DNA from: Pseudomonadota bacterium
Lineage (GTDB): Bacteria; Pseudomonadota; Gammaproteobacteria; Steroidobacterales; Steroidobacteraceae
Direction: 5' to 3'
DNA length: 64,000 bases
Assembly (NCBI GenBank): GCA_025351005.1
Contig: JANXWS010000062.1
Location: forward strand, 1-64,000
In this document: positions 24,301 through 31,978 of the stretch, one piece after another
How positions within the stretch are numbered: the stretch's first letter is position 1
Layout of the letters: each line of letters opens with the position of its first letter
Made by a program: the position numbers and the translations under genes
The notes under the pieces: model-generated
What the model saw: only the letters and a program-made list of their open reading frames with translations
What the model was told of the DNA's origin: nothing
Databases searched by the model: none

Positions 24301-26912
24301 AGGAACTGGCGGATCGCGGCGACGTGGTTCGCGACCTCGCCGCGGTAGATGCCGGCGAGCACCGGGTCGACGCTCGCGGCAGCCTGCGCCACGACCGGCA
24401 TCGTGAACTCGCTGCCGGAGGGCGGCGGCGGTGGCGCGAGGCGCGTCTGGTCGGCGCCCCGTTCGGGCGCCTCGGGCGCGAGCCGCACGAATCGCCGCGG
24501 CGCCTCGAGCACGATGTCCTCGGGGCGGAGCGGCGGCGGCGGCGCCACGGCGTGGTCCTTGCCGAGCAGCACCGAGGTCGCGAGCAGCGAAGGCTGGTCG
24601 GACGGCAGACCCGCGACCGGCGACGGGGCGGGCACTGCGGGCGCGGCCTGCAGGGCCGCGAGCGACTTTTCGAGGCCGTCGGCGGCCGACTGTTCCGGGT
24701 CGCGGCCGTTCGCGTAGGCATGGACGCGGGCGATCAGCGCGGCGAGCTGCGCCGGCGCCTCGCCGCCGCCCTCGAGCTGGTCGACGAGCCGCGGCAGGGT
24801 CGCGACCGACTCGCGCAGCAGGCCGAGCATGCCGGGCATGCGCGACAGCGTGCCGCTGATCAGCCGGTTGAGCAGGTTCTCGATCGCCCAGGCGAAGTCG
24901 CCGACGTCCTTGGCGCCGACCATGCGACCGCTGCCCTTCAGCGTGTGGAACGAGCGGCGGATCTTGCCGAGCGCGTCGTGGTCGAGCGGGTTCTGGTCCC
25001 AGAGCGGGTAGAGCGCTGCGATCTTGGCGACTTCCTCGCGGGCCTCCTCGATGAAGAGCTTGACGAGCTCCGGATCGGGAGGCGCGGGCGCGAGCGCCAG
25101 GTGCGCCGGCAGCACCTCGGTGCCGGTGGCCGGCTCCTCGGCGCGGCGCTGCTCGATCCGGTGCGTGCGCTCGTAGATCGGCGTGGTCGAGGGCGACGGG
25201 GCGGCGGCGCGCGCCTGCGGCGCCGGCGGCAGCGCCGCCTCGTCGAGCGTGCGCAGGCACATCGCCGCGTTGTCCAGCATGTACCACGGGTCGCTGCGTC
25301 CGCTCTGCAGCGTCTCCATGTAGTACTCGACCGAGACGATCGCGTCCGCCAGCCGGTCGAGCTGGCGGCCCTCGACGGCTGCGTCCGGCTCCAGCATCGC
25401 GGCGACGTGGCGGTGGATGCCGCCGATGATCTCGACGGCGCGGTCGCGGCCGAGCATCAAGAGCCCCGACGTGATGCCGCGCAGCAGCGCCGGGATCTGG
25501 TCGGCGCCGGCGCCGTCGTGCCCGGCGACGACCGCGGCAATCGTCTCCTTGATGCGCGCCAGGTTGACGATGCACTCGCGCAGCACCGCGTTCTGCACCT
25601 TCTGGAACTCGGCATCGCCCTCGGCCTCGTCGCCTGGCGCGCGGTTCGGCATGATCAGCCGCACCAGCTGCGAGTCGAGGTTGTCCTCGACGCTGATCAG
25701 CACCGCGGCGATGTCGACGAGCGCGCCATCGGCCGGCGGGCCCTGGCGGACGACGATGTCCTTCAGGCGCAGGATCTGCGCCTGCACCTTGGCGCGCAGG
25801 CCGCCGAGGCCGAGCACGCCGAGCGTGTCGCTGATCTTGCGCAGCATCTCGAGCTGCGCACCGAGCTCCTCGACCTGCGCGCCACCCTTGCGCACGAAGA
25901 TGTCGAGAACGTCCTTGACCCGCGACAGGTCCTCCTTGATCGCCGCCGCCACCGTCTCCATCAGCTTCACGGACGGCGCCGACAGGTTCTCGCGCTCCTG
26001 CTCGACAGCCTCCGAGACCGGCAGCAGGTCGTGCAGCTTGAACGACGCCCGCACCGCCGCGGTACGGGGGCCGGGGCTGGTGGCGCGCGCAACGTAATAG
26101 AGCAGGTTGTTCAGCAGGTCGAGCGGCGGCGCCTCCGCGTAACGCGGCTCGCCGGTCTCGTATAGGCGCCTGAGCTCGCGATCCGCCTGACCGAGCAGGC
26201 GCTTGATCGTCGCCGTGCCCTCGAGCCCGCCCTCCCGCAGCGCCTCGACGACGGCGCCGATGACCCACCACAGCTGGAACACCGACTGGCGGGTCGCGAC
26301 CTGCTCGAGACGCTCGGCGACCACGGAGATGATCTCGAGGTGCTGCACCGGACGCTCGCCGCGGATCCAGCCGAGCAGGCCGACCTGGAAGCGCGGCCGC
26401 AGGCGGCGCGCCCACTGCGCGACCGTCAGCGGGGCCTCGCCCGCCGCTTCCGGCGGCGGCTGCGGCTTGCGATCGGACGTCAGGTTCAGCAGCAGCAGCG
26501 TGCCCTCGGAGAGCAGCGCGTGGCCGCGCACGGCGCGCAGGTCGTTGAGCAGCGGCAGCAGCACGAGTGCCAGGTCGCGGCCGCCGCCGAGCACGCGCTC
26601 GAGGTAGGCTGGCAGCTGCACCATCGCGCGCATCAGCGCATCGAGGCTCTCCGGCTGGTTGCGATTCTCGTCGGCGTGCTCGTCCAGGTAGCGGGCGACC
26701 TGCTCCATCTCCTCGGCGAGCAGCGCCGCGCCGTACACCTCGACCATGCGCAGCACGCCGTGCACCTCGTGCAGGCGCGCGACGCAGGTCTCGAGCGTCG
26801 TGTGCTCGTCCGGACGTTCGGCGAAGGACTCGAGCGCGGCGCGTGCCTCGCCGAGCGTCGTCCCGAGCTCGCTGGCGACGACGTGCAGGGTTTGTTCGGC
26901 GACCGCCGTCAT
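21309..26912 (-). CDS. chpA: ChpA/PilL hybrid chemotaxis histidine kinase with multiple Hpt domains
   Basis: Central kinase of the pilus chemosensory pathway, 1867 residues, cytoplasmic. Four His-containing phosphotransfer sites are visible: His51 (LHEVHGVLRM), about His655 (SFHTLKGSGRM), about His892 (CHTLAGASKM) and about His1104 (LHTLKGGARM). Ala/Pro linkers separate them. A CheA core follows: dimerisation helix, HATPase with MLRNAVVHGIESPAERL and DDGVGVNL plus GRGVGMDVV, a CheW-like domain (AVSQALIVRSGEEIYALPLP), and a C-terminal receiver (about 1735-1865) with FALVVDDS, the phospho-acceptor Asp in VILLDIEMPRMDG and the GKPY Lys. It starts 3 nt after pilJ. Pseudomonas ChpA is larger, with more Hpt-type domains. 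Confidence 0.95.
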   Translation of the reverse strand: MTAVAEQTLHVVASELGTTLGEARAALESFAERPDEHTTLETCVARLHEVHGVLRMVEVYGAALLAEEMEQVARYLDEHADENRNQPESLDALMRAMVQLPAYLERVLGGGRDLALVLLPLLNDLRAVRGHALLSEGTLLLLNLTSDRKPQPPPEAAGEAPLTVAQWARRLRPRFQVGLLGWIRGERPVQHLEIISVVAERLEQVATRQSVFQLWWVIGAVVEALREGGLEGTATIKRLLGQADRELRRLYETGEPRYAEAPPLDLLNNLLYYVARATSPGPRTAAVRASFKLHDLLPVSEAVEQERENLSAPSVKLMETVAAAIKEDLSRVKDVLDIFVRKGGAQVEELGAQLEMLRKISDTLGVLGLGGLRAKVQAQILRLKDIVVRQGPPADGALVDIAAVLISVEDNLDSQLVRLIMPNRAPGDEAEGDAEFQKVQNAVLRECIVNLARIKETIAAVVAGHDGAGADQIPALLRGITSGLLMLGRDRAVEIIGGIHRHVAAMLEPDAAVEGRQLDRLADAIVSVEYYMETLQSGRSDPWYMLDNAAMCLRTLDEAALPPAPQARAAAPSPSTTPIYERTHRIEQRRAEEPATGTEVLPAHLALAPAPPDPELVKLFIEEAREEVAKIAALYPLWDQNPLDHDALGKIRRSFHTLKGSGRMVGAKDVGDFAWAIENLLNRLISGTLSRMPGMLGLLRESVATLPRLVDQLEGGGEAPAQLAALIARVHAYANGRDPEQSAADGLEKSLAALQAAPAVPAPSPVAGLPSDQPSLLATSVLLGKDHAVAPPPPLRPEDIVLEAPRRFVRLAPEAPERGADQTRLAPPPPPSGSEFTMPVVAQAAASVDPVLAGIYRGEVANHVAAIRQFLDACGARFAPYAVSEALHRACHTLAGASKMAAARHGIRLAEPLNLYIRKLHDHGLGLPEAGRRLLAEIVAAIDEVAQQVEATNAVFGAHAGMLARLQWLDGEADREIAARGLTPAPDAAERTMAPIAGADLISTDAMLTKELAPPLQRPAAPVVPSAPIAAPVVAPVVARIAAPLTPADPPRSRADDAFDAEIAVIFSEEATELLEVAERALAAIRGDPVDGSRATGLKRALHTLKGGARMAGVLPMGDLAHELESLLTRSELAASPIDERTLGLLQACIDELSRMRDRVSSGRPVEAASDLVARLRTLAPAAVEPPPVPEAPAAVEPLPAAAPPAPVTPPAGVIEVAPAPFGSPAAPPEHSLPGAVAPAELSLEMSRSFMVPPGREPQPREDRQELARVDADLLDGLLNSAGEVSIHRSRLEQQLTSVEFNLAELARVVQRLREQLRNLEIETEAQILNRHQDDRRRSDFDPLEMDQYSTLQQYSRALAESASDVASLQGLLETQTREAQNLLMMQARTVTDLQNGLMRTRMVPFQRHVARLTRIVRLAAAETDRKVELIVSGATGELDRQVLDRMLPPLEHMLRNAVVHGIESPAERLAAGKPEQGRIEVTLRREGAEVVIVVQDDGVGVNLRAIRDKAVALGMMQPKHALSDQEAMQLILEPGFSTASAVTQTAGRGVGMDVVATEVKRLGGALQMESTPGKGTRFAIRLPFTLAVSQALIVRSGEEIYALPLPTVESVVRLPRSDVQAHLAEDHASYEYGGQKYRFQHLGLFVGGPPAQLPDAEVPVPVVLIRAGDSSTALVADELVGSREIVVKNVGPQVAAIRGIAGATILGDGRIVVILDMSTLVRADWRARPPADSSHDRQDRRIFALVVDDSITVRRITQRLLERNGMRVMTAKDGVDALALMAEQVPDVILLDIEMPRMDGYEVAAHVRASDRLKHVPIVMITSRVGEKHRARAIELGVDDYLGKPYQENQLLDAIEPLVTRRREAG

Positions 26913-26915
26913 CGC

Positions 26916-28268
26916 TCAGGCCTTCGCGCCGCCGGCCTTGCGCGCGGCCGGCTCGCCGTCGGCTCCGGCGCCAGGCTTGACGAGCTGCACCTTGGCGGTC
27001 TTCGGCTGGCTGGCCGGGCGCTCCGGCAGCCGGAAGCCGGCGACCGACTTGCGCAGCTGCGCCGACAGGTCGGCGAGCTTGGCGACCGACAGTGACATGC
27101 CGGTCGTACCCTCGGCGGTCTGGGTGCTGATCTCGCGCAGCACCTGCATGCTGCGCGAGATGTTGGCCGAGACCGCGGCCTGCTGGCGCGCGCTCGCCGA
27201 GATGTTCTGCATCAGCGCCGCGATCTGGTGCGACACCTGCTCGATCTCCTCGAGCGCCGCGCCCGCGTTCTCGGCCAGCAGTGCGCCGCCGACGACGTCG
27301 GTGGTGCTGCGCTCCATCGACACCACCGCCTCGTTAGTGTCGGCCTGGATCGTGCGCACCAGCACCTCGATCTGCTTGGTGGAGCCCGCCGCCCGCTCGG
27401 CCAGCCGCTGCACTTCGTCGGCGACCACCGCAAAGCCGCGGCCGGCCTCGCCCGCCATCGACGCCTGGATCGAGGCATTGAGCGCCAGGATGTTGGTCTG
27501 CTCGGCGATGTCGTTGATCAGCTCGACGATGTTGCCGATCTCCTGCGAGCTCTCGCCGAGCCGCTTGATGCGCTTCGACGTCTCCTGGATGGTTTCACGG
27601 ATGGCGTTCATGCCATCGATCGTGCGGCGCACGGCGTCGCCGCCCTTGTGGGCGACGTCGACCGAGTGCCGCGCGACGTCGGCGCAGCGTTCGGCGTTGC
27701 CGGACACCTCCTCGATGGAGGCCGCCATCTCGCCGACCGACTCGGTCGCCGAGGCGACCTGCTTCGATTGGCCGCCGCTCGCCTTGGCGAGGTGCGCGGC
27801 CGCCGCCTGGGTCGACTTGGCGGCGGCGTCGAGCGAGATTGCGGAGGCGTTGATCGTCGTGACCAGCTCGCGCAGCGCGCCGATCGCGTAGTTGATCGAG
27901 TCCGCGATCGCGCCGGTAATGTCCTCGGTGACGGTCGCCTGCGCGGTCAGGTCGCCGTCGGCGAGGCTCGTGAGCTCGTCGAGCAGCCGCAGGATCGCCT
28001 CCTGGTTGCGCTCGTTCTGGCGCGACTGCTGCTCGGCGGCGAGCCTCAGGCTCGCCGCCCGCCGCTGGCCGACGAAGGCGAGCGCGGTGGCGAGCAGCGC
28101 CGCGAGCACGAGCGCCAGCGCCGGCCACGGGCCGCCGGGGACGAGCGCGCCCTGGCCGATCGCGTTGAGCGTGATCGCGAGCGCCGCGAGCAGGAGCGCG
28201 AGCGTCGCGAGCTTCAGCAACAGCGGCAGCCGCTCAATGGCCTTGTCCTGGTCGGAGGTTGCATTCAT
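26916..28268 (-). CDS. pilJ: PilJ-type methyl-accepting protein lacking a periplasmic sensor
   Basis: Chemoreceptor of the Pil-Chp pathway. 450 residues against about 680 in Pseudomonas PilJ. Two membrane helices (about 17-38 and 48-68) are separated by only about ten residues, so the periplasmic PilJ ligand-binding modules are absent. A HAMP-like/linker segment with NYAIGALRELVTTIN follows, then a complete signalling domain: the hairpin tip reads EQTNILALNASIQASMAGEA-GRGFAVVADEVQRLAER. The C-terminal 40 residues are basic and disordered. The ATG has GGAGTG 8 nt before it, so the short N-terminus is not a misplaced start. It sits between pilI and chpA. Confidence 0.92.
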   Translation of the reverse strand: MNATSDQDKAIERLPLLLKLATLALLLAALAITLNAIGQGALVPGGPWPALALVLAALLATALAFVGQRRAASLRLAAEQQSRQNERNQEAILRLLDELTSLADGDLTAQATVTEDITGAIADSINYAIGALRELVTTINASAISLDAAAKSTQAAAAHLAKASGGQSKQVASATESVGEMAASIEEVSGNAERCADVARHSVDVAHKGGDAVRRTIDGMNAIRETIQETSKRIKRLGESSQEIGNIVELINDIAEQTNILALNASIQASMAGEAGRGFAVVADEVQRLAERAAGSTKQIEVLVRTIQADTNEAVVSMERSTTDVVGGALLAENAGAALEEIEQVSHQIAALMQNISASARQQAAVSANISRSMQVLREISTQTAEGTTGMSLSVAKLADLSAQLRKSVAGFRLPERPASQPKTAKVQLVKPGAGADGEPAARKAGGAKA

Positions 28269-28314
28269 CGCATGGCACTCCGACGCCTCACCAGGTCCTG
28301 GACAGGGGCGCGCC

Positions 28315-28884
28315 TCACGCGGCGGCCTGCAGGAACGCCGGGCTCTCGACCAGCAGCTTCAGGCTCAGCACCGGCCAGCGCTCGCCGCCGCGGCGGAAGG
28401 CGCCCGCGAGATAGCGGTCGCAGCGTACCAGCGTCGGTGGCGCGGTCGTCTCGAACTCCGCATCGGCAAAGCGCCGGAAGCCCTGCACCTCGTCGACGAC
28501 CAGTCCCACCGGGATGTCGCGGTGGTTGACGACCAGCACGCGGACGTTGCGGCCGGGCGCCGTCGCGCCGCTGCCCAGGTACTGGCGCAGGTCGACGACC
28601 GGCAGCAGCTGGCCGCGCACGTTCGCGAGCCCGCGGATCCAGGCGCGCGCGCCGGGCACGCGCGTCAGGCCGGGCGGCAGCGCCATGACCTCGCGGGTCT
28701 CCTCACGCGCCACCAGGAAGCTCTCGGGCCCGAGCCGGAACGCGACCCCGACCCACTCGCGACCCGCGGCCGAGTCGCGTCCGCCCGCCGCCTCGCGGCC
28801 GCGGCGTTCGAGCTCACGCAGCAGTTCGAAGGGGCGGTCGCGAAGCTCTCGAAGGCTCGGCGGCTGCGACATCGCGGCGTTCAC
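28315..28884 (-). CDS. pilI: CheW-like adaptor PilI
   Basis: Couples PilJ to the ChpA kinase. 189 residues: a short helical N-terminus (RELRDRPFELLRELERRG) and one CheW domain (WVGVAFRLGPESFLVAREETREVM, WIRGLANVRGQLLPVVDLRQYLG, VLVVNHRDIPVGLVVDEVQGFRRF). The GTG start overlaps the pilH stop (GTGA); an in-frame ATG four codons on is an alternative. Order pilG-pilH-pilI-pilJ-chpA is that of Pseudomonas. Confidence 0.92.
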   Translation of the reverse strand: MNAAMSQPPSLRELRDRPFELLRELERRGREAAGGRDSAAGREWVGVAFRLGPESFLVAREETREVMALPPGLTRVPGARAWIRGLANVRGQLLPVVDLRQYLGSGATAPGRNVRVLVVNHRDIPVGLVVDEVQGFRRFADAEFETTAPPTLVRCDRYLAGAFRRGGERWPVLSLKLLVESPAFLQAAA

Positions 28885-29246
28885 CCGGCCAGCGCCGCTT
28901 GCGCCTTCTCGACCAGCAGCTGCGGCGAGACCGGCTTGACCAGATAGTCGACCGCTCCCTGGCGCATGCCCCAGACGCGGTCCGACGGCTGCGACTTGCT
29001 GGTGACCATGATCACCGGGATGCGGCGCGTCTCCGGGTCGTTCGCGAGCGTGCGCGTCGCCTGGAAGCCGTTGACGCCCGGCATCACGACGTCCATCAGG
29101 ATCAGGTCCGGCTTCATCGACTTCGCGAGCCGGATGCCTTCGGCGCCGTCGCCGGCGGCGGCGGTCTGGTAGCCATGCTTCTCGAGCGCCTTGCGGATGA
29201 CGTGCACCTCGGTCGGCGAGTCGTCGACGATCAGGATCAGTGCCAT
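28881..29246 (-). CDS. pilH: Response regulator PilH
   Basis: Single-domain CheY-like receiver (121 residues), thought to act as phosphate sink or to favour pilus retraction in the Pil-Chp system. It has LILIVDDSPTEVHVI with the acidic pair, the phospho-acceptor Asp in LILMDVVMPGVNGFQATR, the switch Thr in PVIMVTSKSQPSDRVWG and the conserved Lys in DYLVKPVSP. The SKSQPSDRVWGMRQGA segment is typical of PilH rather than PilG. It is 16 nt downstream of pilG and overlaps pilI. Confidence 0.93.
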   Translation of the reverse strand: MALILIVDDSPTEVHVIRKALEKHGYQTAAAGDGAEGIRLAKSMKPDLILMDVVMPGVNGFQATRTLANDPETRRIPVIMVTSKSQPSDRVWGMRQGAVDYLVKPVSPQLLVEKAQAALAG

Positions 29247-29262
29247 GGCCTGCCTCCCGCGC

Positions 29263-29688
29263 TCACGACGTGGCCGCGGCGGGCGCGGCGACGTGCTGCT
29301 CGATCGCGGCGAGCAGCTCGTCGCGCGTGAACGGCTTCGTCAGGTAGTGCTCGGAGCCGACGATGCGGCCGCGGGCGCGGTCGAAGAGCCCGTCCTTGGA
29401 CGACAGCATGATCACCGGGATCGCGCGGAACACCTTGTTGTGCTTGATCAGCGAGCAGGTCTGGTAGCCGTCGAGCCGCGGCATCATGATGTCGACGAAG
29501 ACGATGTCCGGCTGGTGGTCGGCGATCTTCGCCAGCGCGTCGAAGCCGTCGACCGCCGTGTACACCTCGCAGCCTTCCTTCGAGAGCAGCGTCTCGGCGG
29601 TGCGCCGGATCGTCTTGCTGTCGTCGATGACCAGCACTTTCAGGCCCGAGAGGCGGGACTTGGAAGCTGGCTGCGCTGCGTTGTTCAT
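29263..29688 (-). CDS. pilG: Response regulator PilG
   Basis: CheY-like receiver of 141 residues that promotes pilus extension in Pseudomonas. An Ala/Gln-rich N-terminal tail precedes VLVIDDSKTIRRTAETLL. The acceptor Asp is in IVFVDIMMPRLDGYQTC, the Thr/Ser switch in PVIMLSSKDGLFDRARGR and the Lys in HYLTKPFTRDELL. It is the first gene of the Pil-Chp operon. The frame is open 96 nt upstream; the chosen ATG aligns with the family start and has a modest AGGTG site. Confidence 0.93.
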   Translation of the reverse strand: MNNAAQPASKSRLSGLKVLVIDDSKTIRRTAETLLSKEGCEVYTAVDGFDALAKIADHQPDIVFVDIMMPRLDGYQTCSLIKHNKVFRAIPVIMLSSKDGLFDRARGRIVGSEHYLTKPFTRDELLAAIEQHVAAPAAATS

Positions 29689-29989
29689 CGCTTGCACCTG
29701 ATCTCGCGCCGGACCGCCCCATCGCGCCCGCCAGTCGGGCGGAGCAGTCGAGGTCGGACCCGGATAACCCACGGGTTTTAACATATCAAGCGTGAGGTGG
29801 CCACGTCGCCGCGTCGATGCAGTTCACAGTTCGAAACGCCCGCACCACCGCCGGCGCGGCGCGCGACGCCGGTGCCACTGCAGTGCAGGTGTACACTGAC
29901 GGCGCACCCCCGCCGGGGTGATCCGCGTCACAACTTCGAGCTTCGGCCGCGCCGATCGGCGGTTGCGCGAGCTGGCTGGAGAGCGCTGC
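29689..29989. promoter_or_regulatory. Divergent pilG/gshB intergenic region
   Basis: A 301-nt region serving two divergent operons. On the plus strand an extended -10 (TGTACACT, core 29892-29897) is the best gshB promoter candidate and would give a leader of about 85 nt. On the minus strand an AT-rich TTGATA (29789-29784) could be the -35 for pilG, but the -10 is unclear. No RNA fold or repeat recognised. Confidence 0.4.
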
Positions 29990-30958
29990 ATGCCCGCCCC
30001 CGTGCGCCTCGGCGTCGTGATGGACCCGATTGCGAACATCAAGCCGGTCAAGGATTCGACGCTCGCGCTGCTGCTGGCGGCGCAGGGGCGCGGCTGGGAG
30101 CTCTACTACGCGGAGCAGCATCACCTGTCGCTGCGCGACGGCAAGGCGCAAGGCCGGCTCGCACCGCTCGGCGTGCGCCTCGACCTCGCCGGCTGGTACA
30201 CGCTCGGCGAGCCGGCGCTGCGCCCGCTGGTCGACCTCGACGTGATCCTGATGCGCAAGGACCCGCCGTTCGACACCGAGTACATCTACACGACCTATGT
30301 CCTCGAGCGCGCCGAGGCCGACGGCGTGCTGGTCGCCAACCGCCCGCAGGGGCTGCGCGACATGAACGAGAAGGTGTACACGGCCTGGTTCCCGCAGTGC
30401 TGCGCGCCGACGCTGATCACGCGCGACATGGGCGACATGCACGCCTTCCTGCGCGAGCACGGCAAGATCGTCGCGAAGCCCTTGCACGGCATGGGCGGCC
30501 GCTCGATCTTCGTACTCGACCGCGGCGACAAGAACGCGACCGTGGTGTTCGAGACGCTGACCGACTACGGCAGCCGCTTTGCGCTGGTGCAGCGCTACCT
30601 GCCGGAGATCGTCGCCACCGGCGACTCGCGCGTGATCCTGGTCGACGGCGAGCCGGTGCCGTTCGCGCTCGCCCGCATCCCGGCCAGCGAGGACCACCGC
30701 GGCAATCTCGCCGCCGGCGCGCGCGGCGTCGGCCGGCCGCTGAACGAGCGCGACCGCTGGCTCGCCGCAGAGATCGGCCCGACGCTGCGCGAGCGCGGCA
30801 TGCTGTTCGTCGGCCTCGACGTCATCGGCGGCTTCATTACCGAGATCAACGTCACGAGCCCGACCGGCATCCGCGAGATCGACAAGGAGTTCCGCACCAA
30901 CATCGGCGGCCTGGTGATCGACGCCCTCGAACGGCGGCTCGCGAGCCGGGGCGCCTGA
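29990..30958 (+). CDS. gshB: Glutathione synthetase
   Basis: ATP-dependent joining of gamma-glutamylcysteine and glycine. 322 residues of ATP-grasp fold: VRLGVVMDPIANIKPVKDST start, LRKDPPFDTEYIYTTY (as ILMRKDPPFDTEY), NRPQGLRDMNEK, VAKPLHGMGGRSIF nucleotide loop, and GLDVIGGFITEINVTSPTG metal/substrate motif. The frame is open 72 nt upstream but the MPAPVRLG start matches the family. It lies beside pilG as in Pseudomonas. The product could also supply reductant to the glutathione peroxidase at the window edge. Confidence 0.96.
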   Translation: MPAPVRLGVVMDPIANIKPVKDSTLALLLAAQGRGWELYYAEQHHLSLRDGKAQGRLAPLGVRLDLAGWYTLGEPALRPLVDLDVILMRKDPPFDTEYIYTTYVLERAEADGVLVANRPQGLRDMNEKVYTAWFPQCCAPTLITRDMGDMHAFLREHGKIVAKPLHGMGGRSIFVLDRGDKNATVVFETLTDYGSRFALVQRYLPEIVATGDSRVILVDGEPVPFALARIPASEDHRGNLAAGARGVGRPLNERDRWLAAEIGPTLRERGMLFVGLDVIGGFITEINVTSPTGIREIDKEFRTNIGGLVIDALERRLASRGA

Positions 30959-31000
30959 GCGGCGGCCCGCAACCCGCCGCTGACCCGCTGCAGGCGGGCG

Positions 31001-31006
31001 TATAAT
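31001..31006 (+). promoter_or_regulatory. Perfect TATAAT upstream of the TonB3-like gene
   Basis: TATAAT ends seven nt before the GTG start codon, so transcription should begin at or within a base of the start. The -35 is weak (CTGACC-like at 30980-30985 with a short spacer). Confidence 0.45.
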
Positions 31007-31013
31007 CGCGCCC

Positions 31014-31931
31014 GTGTCAGACACGATGCTGCTCGACGAGCTCGCGAAGCAGCGCGAGGCGCTGCCGCCGGCGCGCGACCGGCTGCTGACGACGACGTTC
31101 CTGGTGGGCTCCCTGCACGCGCTCGTGATCCTCGGCATCAGCTTCGCGCCGTCGCAGACGGCGGGCACTCCGGACGCGCCGCCGCTCGAGGTGCTCCTGG
31201 TGCACGATGCGGTCGCCGATCTGCAGGACAACGCACGGCCCGACTACCTGGCTCAGCTCACGCAGCGCGGCGCGGGCACCGCCGCGGACGTCCGCGGCGC
31301 CGAGTCGCCGCACCGAGCGCCGGACGACCCCGGCCAGGAGGGCAAGCACGACGCCGCCGACGCCGCCGGCACCGCGAGCGATGGCGAGCAGGACCTGCTC
31401 GCGACCCGCGCGAGCGCGCCCGACCGGCGCCACTTCGCGCACGCGGGCGAGGGTGCCGCGAGCGGCAGCCCGCTGGTGTTCGAGCCGCTGTCGCCGGAAG
31501 CGTCGCAGGCCGACAGCGGCGCGGCGCTGACGCTGCGCGGCCGTACGGAGCGCGAGCTGATCGTGACGCCGAACACGCGCGCGTCCGGCGTCGCGGTGTA
31601 CCTGGACGCGTGGCGGCGCAAGATCGAGCGCATCGGCACCGCCAACTACCCGCTCGACGCCGTGCGGCGCGCCGGCCTCGACGGCCGCCCGGTTCTCGAG
31701 GTGCAGATCCTGGCGGACGGCCGGCTCGGGCACGCGAGCATCCTGCACAGCAGCGGCCAACCCGAGATCGACCGGGCGGCGCTCGGCATCCTGCGGCTCG
31801 CGCAGCCGTTCGAGCCGTTTTCGGCAGGGCTCGCGGCGCGGCACGACGCGCTCAGGCTGGTCTACGAGTGGCAGTTCCTCGGCGGCGTGCCGGGCGACGC
31901 GACCGTGCGCATGCCGGGCGACACGCGCTGA
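31014..31931 (+). CDS. TonB family energy transducer, TonB3-like
   Basis: 305 residues: one N-terminal membrane anchor (FLVGSLHALVILGISF, about residues 28-46), a long periplasmic linker rich in Ala, Asp, Gly and Glu instead of the usual Pro/Lys, and a C-terminal TonB domain (YLDAWRRKIERIGTANYP, VLEVQILADGRLGHASILHSSGQPEIDRAA). The gene sits between gshB and yqgE, the place occupied by tonB3 in P. aeruginosa, which is reported to affect type IV pilus twitching. A pilus-related role is therefore plausible. No ExbB/ExbD is in the window. GTG start; an ATG four codons on is possible. Confidence 0.82.
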   Translation: MSDTMLLDELAKQREALPPARDRLLTTTFLVGSLHALVILGISFAPSQTAGTPDAPPLEVLLVHDAVADLQDNARPDYLAQLTQRGAGTAADVRGAESPHRAPDDPGQEGKHDAADAAGTASDGEQDLLATRASAPDRRHFAHAGEGAASGSPLVFEPLSPEASQADSGAALTLRGRTERELIVTPNTRASGVAVYLDAWRRKIERIGTANYPLDAVRRAGLDGRPVLEVQILADGRLGHASILHSSGQPEIDRAALGILRLAQPFEPFSAGLAARHDALRLVYEWQFLGGVPGDATVRMPGDTR

Positions 31932-31943
31932 ACGCGCCGCGCC

Positions 31944-31972
31944 TTGTCGTCGCCGGTGCGCGGGCCGATACT
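31944..31972 (+). promoter_or_regulatory. Predicted leaderless promoter of yqgE
   Basis: TTGTCG (31944-31949), a 17-nt spacer and GATACT (31967-31972), ending six nt before the yqgE ATG. No Shine-Dalgarno sequence lies between. Confidence 0.5.
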
Positions 31973-31978
31973 AGCGGC

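Noticed and set aside
21423-26165. Long open frames on the plus strand opposite chpA (up to about 870 codons)
   Set aside because: Composition is Arg/Ala/His/Leu repetitive with no motif, as expected for the antisense of a high-GC gene; chpA has full domain support.
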